Shown here piece after piece: positions 10,736 to 22,639 of a stretch of 64,000 nucleotides of DNA. A model generated the notes under the pieces. The model saw only the letters and a program-made list of their open reading frames with translations, did no database searches and was not told the origin of the DNA. Within the stretch, counting starts at the first letter, position 1, and each line of letters starts with the position of its first letter. A program made the translations under genes and the position numbers. The stretch comes from Triplophysa rosa. Its lineage: Eukaryota > Chordata > Actinopteri > Cypriniformes > Nemacheilidae. The stretch spans positions 11,327,573-11,391,572 of the forward strand of contig NC_079891.1 in NCBI RefSeq assembly GCF_024868665.1, read 5' to 3'.

Positions 10736-11165
10736 CGTTTTCCATTCGTCTCCAGAGCGGATACGGATCAAATTATAGGCGCTGCGTAAATACAGTTTAG
10801 TGAATATGGTGGAGTCTCTCAGTTGTTCCAGGGCTGCAGGAACCAGTGGAAGTGGGTAGCTGAATTTCTTTGTGTGGGCGTTAAGTGTCTCAAACCTCCA
10901 TCCTTCTTACCCAAGAAGAAAAAACTGGAAGCAGCAGGGGAGATGGTTGGTCGGATGACCTTTTGCTGTAACGCCTCCGAGATGTAATCATCCATGGGCT
11001 TCTTCGTGGCATTTCGGGATGGAGAGTGGGTAAATCCAACCTTTTAGGTATTGGAGCCCAAGGCAGCAGCTCGAGGGCACAGTCCCATAGCCGGTGAGGT
11101 GGAAGTTTGGAAAACATCCTGGAACGCCCTGTACTCCTCGGGAACTTGAAATTTACAGGCACTCT
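10736..11165 (-). pseudogene. Ty3/gypsy reverse transcriptase fragment (upstream half)
   Basis: Minus strand. A conserved [15 protein letters not shown] block near 10895-10935 is followed by a decayed palm segment ending in a DEWKT-like stretch at the DIRS junction. The reading frame is broken by several stops. It continues into the RT piece at 2611-2819 when the DIRS insertion is ignored. Confidence 0.7.
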
Positions 11166-11252
11166 ATGGCCTTCACAGTGGACTCCACAGTGGTTGAGTT
11201 ATAATGCACTGACTGAGGGGATGGAGAATCGCAAGAGGATGGGAACATCGGT

Positions 11253-12023
11253 TTAGGCAGGCTTCGCTCCACTGCAGTATATTACTCTTTTCCAGTCTAT
11301 ATGGGGTTGATGTTGTTGGAGCCAGGGTCGTCCCAGGACGAGGTCAGCAGTTGAACTCTCCAGTATCCAGAACGAAATCTCATCAACAGGCTTGGGCCCA
11401 ATGTGTGGGTTATTGTGGTGAATGGAAGCATATTCCGCCACGGTCAAATGGCTTTCCGATGCTATGGATTTTCATGGTCTGACTATTGTGTTTTCTGGGC
11501 AGTTGAAGGGCTGAGAGTAGAATGAAAGTAGATATGAAATTCCCAGCTGCTTTTGAATCGATCAGGGCTTTCGCTGACACGGATACAGAAGGAGAAATTA
11601 CCATGACATCAGTGAAAGACAAACGAAAAGAAGCAGCATTACGCTGAAACGTACTCACCATGGGTCGTGACAGACAAATAGGGCATGCAGAGATGAAATG
11701 CTGGAGAAAAGTAGCAAGTGTGTTAGTCACAGCCCCCCGGCATCCCAAATGTTCTGAGCCCATTGGAGAGCTTTACCAGACAGAAGAGAGGTTCACCTTC
11801 TCAGTTTGAAACAGATGGGGTTGCATCTGTAAGTATTTTTTGCACTGCAAGATAAACCTGCTGCATTCCTCCACAGATCCTGACAATTTATTGGGAACAG
11901 CCATTGTGGTGGGATGATGAACCGGAGGTGCAGGTGGAGTGAGTTGCTGACAAAGAAGAGTTATCAGTTTGGCGAAGGGATCGGTGGATGATTGGGATAT
12001 GCTCATTTTTGTGGTCAGGTCTT
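11253..12023 (-). pseudogene. Ty3/gypsy gag and protease fragments
   Basis: The frame at 11773-12087 includes a gag N-terminus (MSISQSSTDPFAKL) reading out of the LTR, then a GSVEECSRFILQCKKY-like capsid stretch. The frame at 11410-11763 holds an aspartic-protease segment in which the usual DSG triad reads DSK (ALIDSKAAGNFIS). 11253-11447 adds the flap-distal LVLGRPWLQQHQPHIDW motif. All lie on the minus strand in the order expected for gypsy gag-PR-RT. Dead by frameshift and by the active-site change. Confidence 0.8.
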
Positions 12024-12024
12024 C

Positions 12025-12342
12025 TGTTACAACACAGGGAACAGAGGATAACAGGAGATAGGTATAAGGCAGTTTATTCACAGGCATACACAGTCAGACA
12101 TCCACAGGTAAACATTCACAGGTATACATCCACGGGTTATAATCACAGGTAAGTAACAACTGGAAATGTTCAAATGTTCATGAATCAGCAAACAACTAGA
12201 CCTTTGAACTGTGGTATGAGTATAAATACAGTACAGACAACGTACTGCTGGTGTGGGCATAATCATTATACCGGGTGACCGGGAACGTGAGTATCTGGTG
12301 GAGAACAATGGGGCAGGGGGCAGCGAGGTAGAGTCATTTACA
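12025..12342 (-). mobile_element. 5' LTR of the antisense gypsy relic
   Basis: On the minus strand it begins TGTAAATGACTCTACC and ends TTGTAACA, immediately before the gag start. A polyadenylation signal AATAAA lies near 12073. A related LTR start (TGTAATGGACTCTGCC) follows the polypurine tract at the far end, near 2470, so the two ends belong together. Confidence 0.65.
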
Positions 12343-12648
12343 TAGCTCTGATAGGGTTGTGTAGTAAATAGCTCCTTAATGAAATAAAAACATCCATGAA
12401 AACGTCTGTTTAGCCATGTTTTTAAAGTATGTAACACTTTAGGTTCAGGGTATTTAAGATTTTCACTATTTACTATTTAACTATTTACATTCTGTTCACT
12501 ACTATTGGATTATACATTTTAGAATATATTGATCATCACCGTTTGTTAATGGTTTACAATAGTTTATTATTTTCAAATTTAGAATGTAACTAACAATACA
12601 TATTGCTGTAATAGTTCATAAGCATATAAGAAATAAAAATGCAAAGTG
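12343..12648. other. AT-rich gap, nothing recognised
   Basis: About 300 bp of AT-rich sequence between the gypsy LTR and the next LTR. A GTAACACTTTA motif near 12430 resembles ends of fish MITEs, but I find no partner. Confidence 0.5.
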
Positions 12649-13168
12649 TGTCACGAATGGGACAGGGAAGAACCCAAGCGCAGGCAGCAATTAAGAGGTT
12701 AACAAAAAGGATTTAATTAAACAGAAATACAAAGCAAAAACCCAGGAGGGGGGTAAAAGGGCATGCAAGGGAGTAAAAACACAGGCAAGACACTAAATGA
12801 AATACACTAGACTAAGACAACATATGACAAGACTAGACACTAACTAAACTGAACTAACTCACGGGTCAGGGAACACAAACTCGACAAGGTATCCTTTTGG
12901 GAACAAACCATCAGGAACCAGTAGTGAAACAAGCAGTACGGACAAGCACAGGACAAGAGACACAAGGGCATAATATAGGGAGACTAACAAAGGACAATTA
13001 ACAAGGGACAGGTGTCGGGGATGAAACATTGATGGAAAGCTAAACGAGAGGGGCGGGGTCAAAGATGAGACCGGAAAGAACGCATGACCGACAATAATAT
13101 GTTTCTCTTCACACAAAACAAGAGGTTCTGCCTCTTCTTGTCATATCTGTCTTGTAGCAGAACCATGG
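12649..13168 (-). mobile_element. LTR of family 1 (probable 3' LTR of a reduced element)
   Basis: Homologous in inverted orientation to 1773-2327 and co-oriented with 61193-61803. It shares ACCCAAGCGCAGGCAG at its 3' end, the CATAATATAGGG promoter region and the ATAATATGTTTCTC block. On the minus strand it starts TGCCATGGTTCTGC and is preceded by a C-run on the plus strand (13187-13200), a polypurine tract read on the minus strand. The hairpin loop at its 5' end is inverted relative to the other two copies. Confidence 0.75.
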
Positions 13169-13783
13169 CAGAACCATGGCAGAAGCCCCCCCCCCCCCTT
13201 AATGAACGCCCCCAGGCATTCACCAAGGGGCAGACTAACGAGACAAGACAGACTGGGTAACAGACAACATCCAAGAAAACACAGTAAACGTTAACAAGGG
13301 TAAACATGAAATAACTATAAAGGGGTTGGGGTGACACAATAAAAATAACAAACATGGGAGGAGGGTGGGGGAACAAGAGTCCATGGGGGAAGTCCAAAGG
13401 GATTGGGGCTGGGTGGGGGAGTCATAGTCCGGGGGGGCGCTCGAAAGCACGGGGTCCGAGGGTACTTGACCGGGGCAGGCTTGGCTGCCGGCTGGACAGG
13501 ACTGGGTGTCGGCGGGACAGGACAGGGTGTCAGCGGGGCAGGACAGGGTGTCGGCGGGACAGGACAGGGTGTCAGTGGTTGGGCAGCGCTCTCTGGCAGC
13601 TGGGCAGCATTCTCTGACATCTGAGCAGTGCTCTCTGGTGGCTGGGTCACCGGCTGGATCCGGCTGCGCAGGGCCCCGCACCCCTCTCCATTGCCTCTTC
13701 TTCTTAAGTCGGACCACCTGACTGGTGGCCGGCTGCAGAAAAGAGGTGAAGGGCACGGCTGGCTCTGGGTTGGATGCGTAACA
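13169..13783 (-). mobile_element. Residual internal region with a 21-bp in-frame tandem repeat
   Basis: Between the polypurine tract and a second LTR piece. Minus-strand frames (13235-13813 and 13315-13854) stay open through about four 21-bp repeats at 13506-13578, each encoding a CPADTLS-type heptapeptide. The downstream reading (TLLPCLLFLLC) becomes hydrophobic. No known protein domain. Probably the 3' non-enzymatic part of an LTR element whose pol has been lost. Confidence 0.55.
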
Positions 13784-14835
13784 AGTAGTGAAACAAGCAG
13801 TACGAACAAGCACAGGACAAGAGACAGAAGGGCATAATATAGGGAGACTAACAAAGGATCATTAACAAGGGACAGGTGTCAGGGATGAAACACTGACGGT
13901 ATTGTGTAATTTCTGAGCACATATAAACACAAACAGGATATATTTTACATGTATTGAGCACTGTTATTCTTGATAAAATACCTAAAAAGTATTAAGAAGT
14001 ATTCATAGGAACATTAGTACATAGATGGGTTTATCTGAAATCACATTTAATAAGAATGATTACATATAAGTAGGTTTATGATGATGAATTGATTATTTGA
14101 AGATGAATTGATGATTTAATGATACAATCTGTACCTGTATCCAATTATTGTTCGTATAAATGCACTTAATGTCACTTTAAGCATGTTTAAAGCACATTTG
14201 AGCACAATGTAACAAGGTAAAATCCAGTGATGTTTTTAGAGGCCTAAAGTTTGAAGCTTGTTGTGCTCTCTCTTAAACCTGGGGATTTTCCATTGTTTAA
14301 AAGTAACCATGATTACGCACGTACGCCAAGGTGTGTTTGGTGGTCTCGTATGGAGACCATGGCTTGTTTGGTGGTCTCGTGTAGTAACCATTGTATGCAA
14401 ATTATTTTAAAAATGATGTAATAGCCAGCGTACCACCATTAGATACGTACCTTGTTGCCTGGGACTTATTGGTGGCAGGCAATTAACAATTGGTTAATAA
14501 AAATAAGAGATAACAGGAAAGTACCTGATTGGTTTTTGAAGAGACCACCTTTCAGAAGTTTTACTATAACTGTAGACTGGAAAACACTTGGTTTTTAGAT
14601 GACTTGGAACATCTCACTTTTTTTGGGTTTGAGCAAATAAAGTTAACTCTTTGACACCTGGACCTTCTTTGTCTGAGAGATTTTTTGAACTACAAGACTG
14701 ATATTTTTCCACAACAATGGAAAGCTAAACGAGGAAACGAGAGGAGCGGGGCCAAAGACGAGACTGGAGAGAACGCATTTTATGTTGTGACCGACAATAA
14801 TATGTTTCTCTCCACACAAAACAAGAGGCTGTGTT
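13784..14835 (-). mobile_element. Second family-1 LTR piece, interrupted at 13895-14707
   Basis: 13784-13894 repeats 12915-13028 nearly exactly (GTAGTGAAACAAGCAGTACG onward), and 14708-14835 continues with GGAAAGCTAAACGAG to ACAAGAGGC. The two parts are separated by about 813 bp of unrelated AT-rich sequence, which contains a local direct repeat of a GTTTGGTGGTCTCGT motif near 14333 and 14368. The inserted segment has no TSD I can define. This LTR lacks its U5 end because the internal piece joins it mid-LTR. Confidence 0.6.
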
Positions 14836-16241
14836 TGCATGTTTCATTCTACAGCCTGTTCTAAAGAATTGTGTACTAGAGTTATGCGACTACTTTGTTT
14901 TTTTACAGTTTTTTACTGATAATATTATGAGCATTACCTTTGTGATACTGGATCAGGTAACCTGCTGCGCTTTCTGCGTCTTTTGATTACTGTCAGTTAA
15001 GTGCGTGCTGTGAGATCATGCATCAAAAAACATGCCTAAAATAAAAATGGAAATGTTCTTATATGCAACTCCCCACTATATAAACTTGTCATTACATGAA
15101 AAAATGCTGCATGCAGAGACCGCATACCCACACACTTACAACTCTCCCAATCGGATGATGCCGCCAGCCTCCTGCATCAAGCGAAATTAATCCATCTTTT
15201 ACAACACAGACTATAAACTAAATCATATACACGCAACGCCGACACTCAGAAGAGTTTAAAACTGTTGATTATTCATTGAGAGCTTCACATTTTATTTTAG
15301 AATATGAAAAAATTACTGAGGTCCAGAACTTGGTGAGCTCATAGCTCTTTAGTCTTTAGTTTGATCACATTTATAAAAGATGGATACAGCTTTACAATTA
15401 TTTCCAAAAACAGGCAAGTCCCTGGATGCTTGCAGGGGGGCAGAACTACAGCACAAGCACACAAAACATCATCGCATTATCCCTGCATAACTGTTGATTC
15501 ACTATTATTTCGTGTTTACCTTATGCACATAGCCGCCGATTGCCAAGAAAACACAGACATTTGTCTCAGGTTCACTTACCGTGTGCGGTTCATGTCCGGC
15601 ATCTTTAAGCACTGGGACCACTCCATCTATCAGTTTCAAACTATTTCCAAATCCAGCCTTATATCCATTGTTTATATAACATTCCTCACCAAAAATGCAT
15701 TTAACAAACAAACACAGCTAAACTTTGCGAACAAAGTGCATTGATGGGCGTGCTCTTTTTCCCGCTCTCACTGGTTGAAGCATGGCCGTGCTTTTCCAGG
15801 AGAATTGTCCAATAAGGGACTAAGAAGGGAATTTCATGTTCGAAAAAAACTTCGCGGAACCAATACGAACCTCGGGGGTGTGTATCGAGCACAAACATAC
15901 TATGTCATATGTCCAACTGGTTTTTTAACAAGTTTACCATGTCAAGCACGAAAAGCCGGCACATTTAACATGGTAAAGAAATCAGAATGCATGAAACACT
16001 GTTGAATCACCCCTTTAAGTTTGAGTGTGTCTGCGTGTGTGAAATAGTAAAGAGGATTGCCAAAGACTGCCAGCTCAACCAAATCAATTCAACCACTCAT
16101 AAAATGTTTGTCAATCAACTCCAGGTCCAGTTCTAAACATTTGGAGGACATAGGCAACATTTATCTTGAAGCCTTCTACCGATCCCATGTCCCCTCCACC
16201 TTTCAGAATAAATTAAGTATTTTATTGCGCTGTAAAAATTA
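14836..16241. other. No gene recognised
   Basis: Contains overlapping short frames on both strands (15361-15744 plus, 15505-15711 minus) without recognisable domains. Base composition and lack of repeats could fit non-coding host DNA or an old element. Confidence 0.45.
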
Positions 16242-16246
16242 TTCAG

Positions 16247-16577
16247 TGTCACGATCCCAGTCCGTGTTTCCCCAGTGTTGTGAACTTTTCTGTTACTTCC
16301 TGTCTATTTCATGTGTTTTGTAGTTCGTTGTAGTTTTTGGTGTTAATTAATCTTACCCAGGTGTGCCTTATCATCTTGTTAAGTTCTCTGTATTTAAGGC
16401 CTTGTGTTTCAGTTGTCTAATGTCAGTCGTTGTTTGATGTTGTTTTTGTGTCCCGTGGTTTGAATACTTTTGGTCCCCGGTTCTTTATTCGGTCATCGGT
16501 TTGTACTTTGTGTTTTTGTTTATTCAAATTCTTAAACTGCATGTGGATCCGCTGCCTCGCCTGCCTTCAGGGTTACA
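16247..16577 (+). mobile_element. Solo LTR, family 2
   Basis: Begins TGTCACGATCCCAG and ends AGGGTTACA, with a perfect 5-bp duplication TTCAG at 16242-16246 and 16578-16582. A GTATTTAAGGCC box lies near 16390. Typical short cyprinid gypsy LTR style (TGTCACG start). No internal region. Confidence 0.85.
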
Positions 16578-16582
16578 TTCAG

Positions 16583-17510
16583 TAAGTTCTGACATGTTTT
16601 TTGATTAACAATGTAAACACTTTGAAATTGCTCTTGCAAAAATTTTAAGACAGCCAGATTTCATTTTTTTCAGTAATTTTACAGTAACACCGATCCCCTT
16701 TTCTGGGATGACTTTATTCTATTATATACAGTATAAAAAAGTCACACTTCAGTATAGGGGGCAATTCTCGCTATTAACAGACCATTAACTACTACTTTTT
16801 CCCCAATAATTTGTTGCTTATTAATAGTTGCAAAAGTTTTGTAGTTCGTTCACTATACTTTCAAAAGGTGGACAAATGGACTGAAAGCTTATTTTATTTA
16901 CTTCTGCCTGTCTTGAGTGGTAAACATGCACATTGGGATAGGAGTGTTCCACTGTGCAAATAATATATCACTACAAGGTAAGAATGACTGATAATTTAGG
17001 CCAAAGTATGGGTGGACAAGATGAAAACAATTGAAATTGATTGAAAAGTTTAAACGGCCAATGTTTTTAAGCAACACTTTGTAGTTTTTCGACCTTAAAA
17101 TAATGTCTCAAAAATTATTTCTGTGGTATAAAAACTCTTATCAGGACGAATTCTACTTCTGCTGCTACCTGAGCAGCCTCCTAGCTGCAAAAACCACACT
17201 CTTTAAATGATGTGTTCATATGCGCGGAGAAGCTTATACAGCGACATTATTTACGAAACTAGTAACAGACACTTGTGCTTATCAACTGCATGGGGAAACC
17301 TGTGAGCAAAAGTTCTATAGATCTGGTTTAAAATCCATGACAAATAATAACAAAATAACTTTTGTGATGAAGAATAACAGCAATGATTGGACAAGATATT
17401 ACAGGATATGCGTAAACATCAATTCACACTTAAATCAGAGCACAGAGCCCCACTGCAATACCAAAAACATTAAATAGCAAAACCATCAATAGATTTATAA
17501 TATTCAAAAT
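16583..17510. other. No gene recognised
   Basis: AT-rich, with short frames only (for example 17220-17477). No inverted repeats or duplications were noticed. Confidence 0.5.
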
Positions 17511-17810
17511 TAGGGATGCACCGATACCATTTTTTTTTTAAAGAGTGAGTACGAGTACCGATATTTTTTTCTAGTACTTGCCGATACCGATGACTGTACC
17601 TGCAATTTTCCAAACGCAACACACTGAAACTAATAACTCTGCCTCAAAACACATTATGAAAAAAATAAATGTATGTGCTTGTCACAAACTTTCAAAGCAA
17701 AAATTTCAGTCAGTTCTCTCAGGTATGTCACGTGAAATACCGGTCTTTGGTATTGGTGTATCTGTATGAGTACATGAGCTTGGTATTGGGCCCGATACAG
17801 TGCATCCGTA
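17511..17810. mobile_element. hAT-like MITE
   Basis: Ends TAGGGATGCACCGATACC and, inverted, TACGGATGCACTGTATCGG; the interior is rich in CCGATACC/GGTATTGG motifs. The flanking octamers TTCAAAAT and ATAAAAAT match at 6 of 8 positions, so the duplication is only suggestive. The GATGCACCGAT terminus resembles the hAT at 48505-49969. Confidence 0.6.
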
Positions 17811-19765
17811 ATAAAAATCAACCATTTCACTAAAGTAGAAAACAAGGTCTCATTACAACTCATAAAAACATTGCTTACAATTAAAAATAAAGGTTCCAGT
17901 CTTCAAGAGTTCATGAAAGGATGACAATAGTCTCTTTTACAGCATAACGGACATACAGCAGCAACCCTGTGGTTTAAAACCGAAATAAAAGCATTAACTG
18001 CGACAGCACCATGGAGAATTCTCATTTGTAAATCACCTGCCCTCTTGGTCAATGGTGGGTTTTTGTACTTTGATCCCGTTTTAAAACATCATGCCAGGGG
18101 GAATCAACTTTTCTGTTGAACACTTTTTTTTTGCTTCAAAAATAATACACAAGACATGTGCAAAGTTTTACCAGTACTTGAAGTCTAGACAGAGATTTAA
18201 CATAAAAAATGGAGAATTAATCCCTTCTAAATGTACAGACAAAAACAAGCAAGGAAAAGAGCCGTTGGGATTGGGAACATGGGAACCTGTACAATACTCA
18301 GTTAACAAGGCTATTTCAGTTGATTTAAGATCAGCTTACCTTGCATTTCATAAGTAGCTGACTGACCAAACAAATCGACCTGATTCTCAAGTGTTAAGCC
18401 ATTGCTGCTTCGTTCTTAAAGGGATCATATTTGTGTATGTTTTATATGTAATGCAATGTGTATACACAATTTAAGGTTAAAAAACTCTGTATTTTCCACA
18501 TACCGTGCATCTGTTATAAATCATTTTAAATCTTTTAATTGCTTTATATCTAACATAACATCATTTTCATGTCCAATTCTTAAATGTAAATCTAAAAGAC
18601 AGTTTAATGCAGCTCACAGGGCCATGAATCCATGAATCTTATATCTGCAATGTATCATCTTAATTTAGCATTTAAATTTTGCCAGAGATCTCAACGTCAG
18701 ACATGAAATAATGTACATCTAAACGCGGTTTGAAAAAGCACGAGCAGTTTGTCCCTTGACGCATCCCGTAGTTCGGTTGTTTTAACTTTGTTTATTAGTT
18801 AGCGTAATGTTTTTATTTACGTGGATGGATTTAGCAGTGTTTGCATATTATTTTCAAGAACTGCTTATGGTCACACAACGGGAAATATTAGAAAAACATT
18901 TTATTCAGATTTGTCTGCAAAACACTACACTTTTCATAACACGTTTTTTTGTTAAAGCAAAGAAAGTGTAACAACAACAGCTAATAGGACTCTACTGCAT
19001 CTACCTGTCAATGAAACAATCTGCCGTCTTTAGTGAGCGGACACAGACTGTGATGAGAGAGCGTTAACTGGAAAACGTGGAGTGGAATATGCGGACCTTT
19101 AGTGGTGTAATAAGAGAAAGTTTTTCGCGGGGATGTGAATCCTCTCTACTCCACTTTGGCTACCATTCTATTTCGCCTACCAAAGTGCGCCAGCCTGTGA
19201 GGGCAAATGGGCAGTGGCTCAAGCCACAGAGCCACCCCGTGAATGCATTCCGGTTCCCTTCGGTCCGGGAGTTTCAAAGGAGAAATAACTGAAACAGGAG
19301 TTTCACAGGAGAAATAACAAAACGGGAGGTTGTTGTATGTTATGTTCTAAACCACTAGGGGGAAAACTACAGTCACCTAGTGCTGTATAAAACAGGAAGG
19401 ACTAGAGTGAGAAGTAAGTTTGAAGCTGCCACATGGCAGAGTTCAGTTTGCTTCCACAATTCTGTTTGAGAAACTTTTTGTTTGGTGCTCAAATGTTTGT
19501 CCTTTGTTTGAGTTTGCTACATGTAATATCTTTGCAAACCTTAATAGAATTTGTTTGTTTGAAATATTATTTGCTTATGTTTGTTTATTCAATGCTTTCT
19601 TGTAGGGGATTTTATTTATGGTGATGATTGTACGATGCCTGAATTACCTTGTACCTGATCTCAGAAGAGTACACCATTTGAAATATACACCTTGTGAATT
19701 ATGGTGATGCACTATAACAGCTGGAAGTAGGAATACAAATTTGCTTCAGTGGCTTACTCCATTGT
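17811..19765. other. No gene recognised
   Basis: Contains several short frames (18091-18357, 19077-19292, 19420-19624), none with a domain I know. The 19077-19400 stretch is somewhat GC-richer than its surroundings but shows no splice-bounded coding signature. Confidence 0.45.
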
Positions 19766-19891
19766 CAACTTACCAGGGCTGCGTTTTCCAAAAGCATCTC
19801 AAGCTTACGTTGATCGTAGCTCCATTGAAGACAATGGTTCTAAGATCAACTTTAGGTTACAATGCTTTTGGGAAACAGCCCTGGTAAGTTG
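19766..19891. mobile_element. Short palindromic MITE
   Basis: The core 19774-19883 has ends CAGGGCTGCGTTTTCCAAAA and, inverted, CAGGGCTGTTTCCCAAAA. The inverted symmetry extends outward through CAACTTAC/GTAAGTTG, giving arms of about 35 bp with mismatches around a roughly 60-bp centre. The CAGGGCTG ends fit hAT-type MITEs, but flanks are inverted rather than directly repeated, so the superfamily is uncertain. Confidence 0.55.
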
Positions 19892-20521
19892 CAACGCAAC
19901 AACTTATGGAACTTTAGTGTTCATCTCTCCTCATGTTCATCTAACTGGTACATGTGGACATTGGTATAGTTTGTTATTTTCTATGTTTGGTGATGATATG
20001 CTGTGAATATTCTTGAATATATGGTGACAAAGATATTATCTCCTTGTTTATGTATTTTATTGGTTATCAAATAGACCGGTATCATTTAACAACCAACCCA
20101 TTACTAGCAAATCACGACCCCCCTTATTCTTAGTAACATGACTAGAGCAAAGTAGCTGGGAAGGTTATAAATATGTTCAACAAGATCAAAAGCTTTCTTT
20201 TGATCTAATTGTATTAAACCACAGTCTAAAATTAAAGGTGTGATGAACTGGGCTTGTTTATTGTTTTATACTGTTGTATGAGGTCTACTTATGACGTTCA
20301 AGTGTTTTTTTTACATTTAAAACATCAAAATCAATAAGTAATAGGCTATTTTCTACCCAGGTTTTGAGGCCAGCTCTACGTACAAACGCTCGGTTTGAAT
20401 GGGCGTTCCGCCATGAAGGCTTGGAAGTAAGCGCCCACTGCTATGATTGAATAGCAGTTTGTGTAGTAAACTTGGAGCCTTCTGTGAATTTGGTTAGAGA
20501 CGTAACGTTAGGTTACACATT
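19892..20521. other. No gene recognised
   Basis: AT-rich sequence between two inverted-repeat elements; nothing identifiable. Confidence 0.5.
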
Positions 20522-21008
20522 AGCACCATTCACACGAGATTAGAATTATCTGGGGACCTCGTGTGATTTATAAATTACCTCCCCACATCAGTATTTCATC
20601 TGACGCATTCGCACGGGATGATTTTACTCAAATTTACTGACTTATTTCCCGGATATGATGGCAAGGCTTTGCGTATAGTTTGTATAGCCTATAGAAGTAT
20701 TGTGTTTAATGATATATGGCCGTACCTGTCAGCATTGGAGACCCGTGATCAAGAACCGGACAAAAGAGTTTCCATGATAAATAAACAAATGGGAGACTCC
20801 TGGTAACTGGAGTAATTGGATATGACCCAGCACCCGAAATAATACCAAAACATTTCAAAACAGCCTCCATTATTCACAAACTGTGGATAAAACCTTGAAA
20901 AATGATATATGAACCCGTCAAATCAAAGAGATCCCGATTCGCACGGGCTTAAGATCACAGACAACCTCCAAGGTCCCCAGGTAATACTAATCTCATGCGA
21001 ATAGTGCT
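20522..21008. mobile_element. Inverted-repeat element of unassigned superfamily
   Basis: 20522-20559 and 20971-21008 are imperfect inverted repeats of 38 bp sharing a CTGGGGACCT core and GAGATTAG. Second-order inverted motifs (GATTCGCACGGG) lie further in. No clear target-site duplication. It lies next to the THAP exon and could be part of a THAP-encoding transposon, but that link is a guess. Confidence 0.5.
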
Positions 21009-21107
21009 CAGGGCATATCAAGCGATCTCTAAAACGTTTTTGTACTATGCGTCACTATTGCTTTGTTACTCACATAAGATTGCTGCGCCATTCCTATTGG
21101 ATCCAAC

Positions 21108-21354
21108 ATTGACACAACACAGCACTGCTTTTTAATTTTAGTCTCTCCACAAATCCAGCATCGACCTGTGCCTTGTTCACGAAGGAATCCTCAGAGAAAT
21201 GAAATGAACAAATGCTCCATGTTTTTCCCACATGAGCTGGAACATCTTTAAAAATAAACTTTAACCATGCATTCGAATCCGAAGGAAGGTTATGCAGCGA
21301 CTGTATTCTTCCACAACCAGGGATGGCACAATATTTAGCTATCTTTAACGGCAT
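21108..21354 (-). pseudogene. THAP zinc-finger exon (host gene or transposon)
   Basis: Minus-strand frame from the ATG at 21354. It shows a C2CH THAP-type finger: CAIPGC near residues 9-14, then CSFHFSEDSF with the C-x2-H pair and the hydrophobic tail. THAP fingers bind DNA and occur both in host THAP proteins and in P/Kolobok-type transposases. The finger is complete, but I cannot identify downstream exons. The Gmr1-like element starts at 21356 and its target duplication GCATG (21351-21355) includes the start codon, so upstream promoter and 5' UTR are displaced. Confidence 0.65.
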
Positions 21355-21355
21355 G

Positions 21356-21738
21356 TGTGGCGAGGGGGGCGTGGTTTAGCGAGGTCTGCGGCGGGAGAGA
21401 GAGCCGGGAGATGAGCGGTGAGTAAGTGGAGCAAGTGCAAACAATCAACAACTGTGTCCCGTTCCAGTAAGGGGCATGGAGAGACAGGATATAAGGACCA
21501 AATGCCACACACACGAGGAGAGAGAGACGGACAGACTACGGGCTGCATACACGGACTCTTACCCTGTGGAGATCACTAGGAGGACTATACTGGATTCTTA
21601 CTTGCTCTCAGCGTGCTGAAGGAATAGCCGCTTGTGTTTTGTGTTTGTTGGAATGTTTACCCCTGTTGTTAATTGAGAATAAAAGCCCATGTCAGTCCAG
21701 CCAACCCCTCTTCCTTCCTGACTACTGAACTCGTTACA
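21356..21738 (+). repeat. Gmr1 copy A 5' LTR
   Basis: Starts TGTGGCGAGGGGGGCG and ends CTCGTTACA; AATAAA signal at 21679. Probable target base set GCATG precedes it. Related LTRs: 32232-32602, 36853-37088, and the solo LTR at 37149-37540. Confidence 0.85.
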
Positions 21739-21739
21739 C

Positions 21740-21751
21740 TGGTGCCGAAAC
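21740..21751 (+). promoter_or_regulatory. Primer-binding site
   Basis: TGGTGCCGAAAC lies one base after the LTR end; the leading TGG pairs with a tRNA 3' CCA. Copy B has TGGTGCCAAAAC at 32604-32615. The tRNA identity was not determined. Confidence 0.7.
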
Positions 21752-21783
21752 CCAGGAAGGAAGCAAGAGGGCCACCGCCATCA

Positions 21784-22500
21784 TGCAGTCAACATCGGGC
21801 GCACCATTTGCGGAAATCATCTCGTTCCTCGCGAGAGGATCCAGAGCTGGGTGGACCAGGGGATTCGGGCGGAAGTGGCCGCACCATCGACGCATGCCAC
21901 GCTCCTGCCGTTAGCCAAGATGGGGCCGCAGGATGACCCTGAGGCGTTCCTTGAACTCTTTGAGAAGACTGTGGAGACCAGCGGCTGGCCCCCGGAGGAC
22001 TGGGCAATGCGCCTGCTGCCGTTGCTGTCGGGGGAAGCACAACTGGCTGCCCAGCCACTGCCCGTCCAGAATCTCCTAGTCTTCAACGACCTGAAGAGGG
22101 CCATCAGAGGGTTGGCCAAAGCCCGGAGGAACATCGCCAGCAGTTCCGATCGCTGGGGCTGGGCGAAAGCAGCCGACCCTTTGAGATGGCCCAACAGCTC
22201 CGGGACTCCTGCCGCAAATGGCTGCTGGCTGGGAAAGGCGACATCATCGACCGTGTGGTGCTGAAGCAGTTCATCGCTCGGCTACCAAAGAGGACGGCTG
22301 AGTGGGTCCTGTGCCACCATCCAACGTTGCTAGACTCAGCCATCCAACTCGCCGAAGACCAGATGATGGTGTGCCCCGGGGTTGGCGAACCTCTCCCAGA
22401 TGTCTTTCTCTCCTCCTCGGAGGTCTTGTCTCCCTCTCCTTCTCTCTCTCGCCTTATCCCTCTGCCTAGGTCACGTCCACCCGGTCTGCCGTGAGTACTG
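21784..22500 (+). pseudogene. Gmr1 copy A gag with SCAN-like capsid segment
   Basis: The frame at 21851-22264 gives a capsid block (MGPQDDPEAFLELFEKTVE, then PPEDWAMRLLPLLSGEAQLA). A frameshift leads to 22186-22494, MAQQLRDSCRKWLLAG and FIARLPKRTAEWV, which resembles a SCAN domain. The vertebrate SCAN domain is known to derive from a Gmr1-like gag capsid. A proline/serine tail follows. Confidence 0.75.
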
Positions 22501-22639
22501 CCCGGGGGACAATCGGGGAACCCCTTGGACTACGTGGTGGAATCCACAGCTCCTCCCTGAGGATTCCAGGACTCCAATGGGTCGATCCTCTCTCTGCGCC
22601 CTCCACGTGCTCCACTTCCCGCAACCAGGATGGTGGGGA

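Noticed and set aside
13506..13578. Short regular repeats suggesting a CRISPR-like array
   Set aside because: Units are contiguous without unique spacers and lie in LTR-element sequence of an animal genome.
15361..15744. 127-aa plus frame as a host exon
   Set aside because: No recognisable domain, no convincing splice context, and an overlapping minus frame of similar quality.
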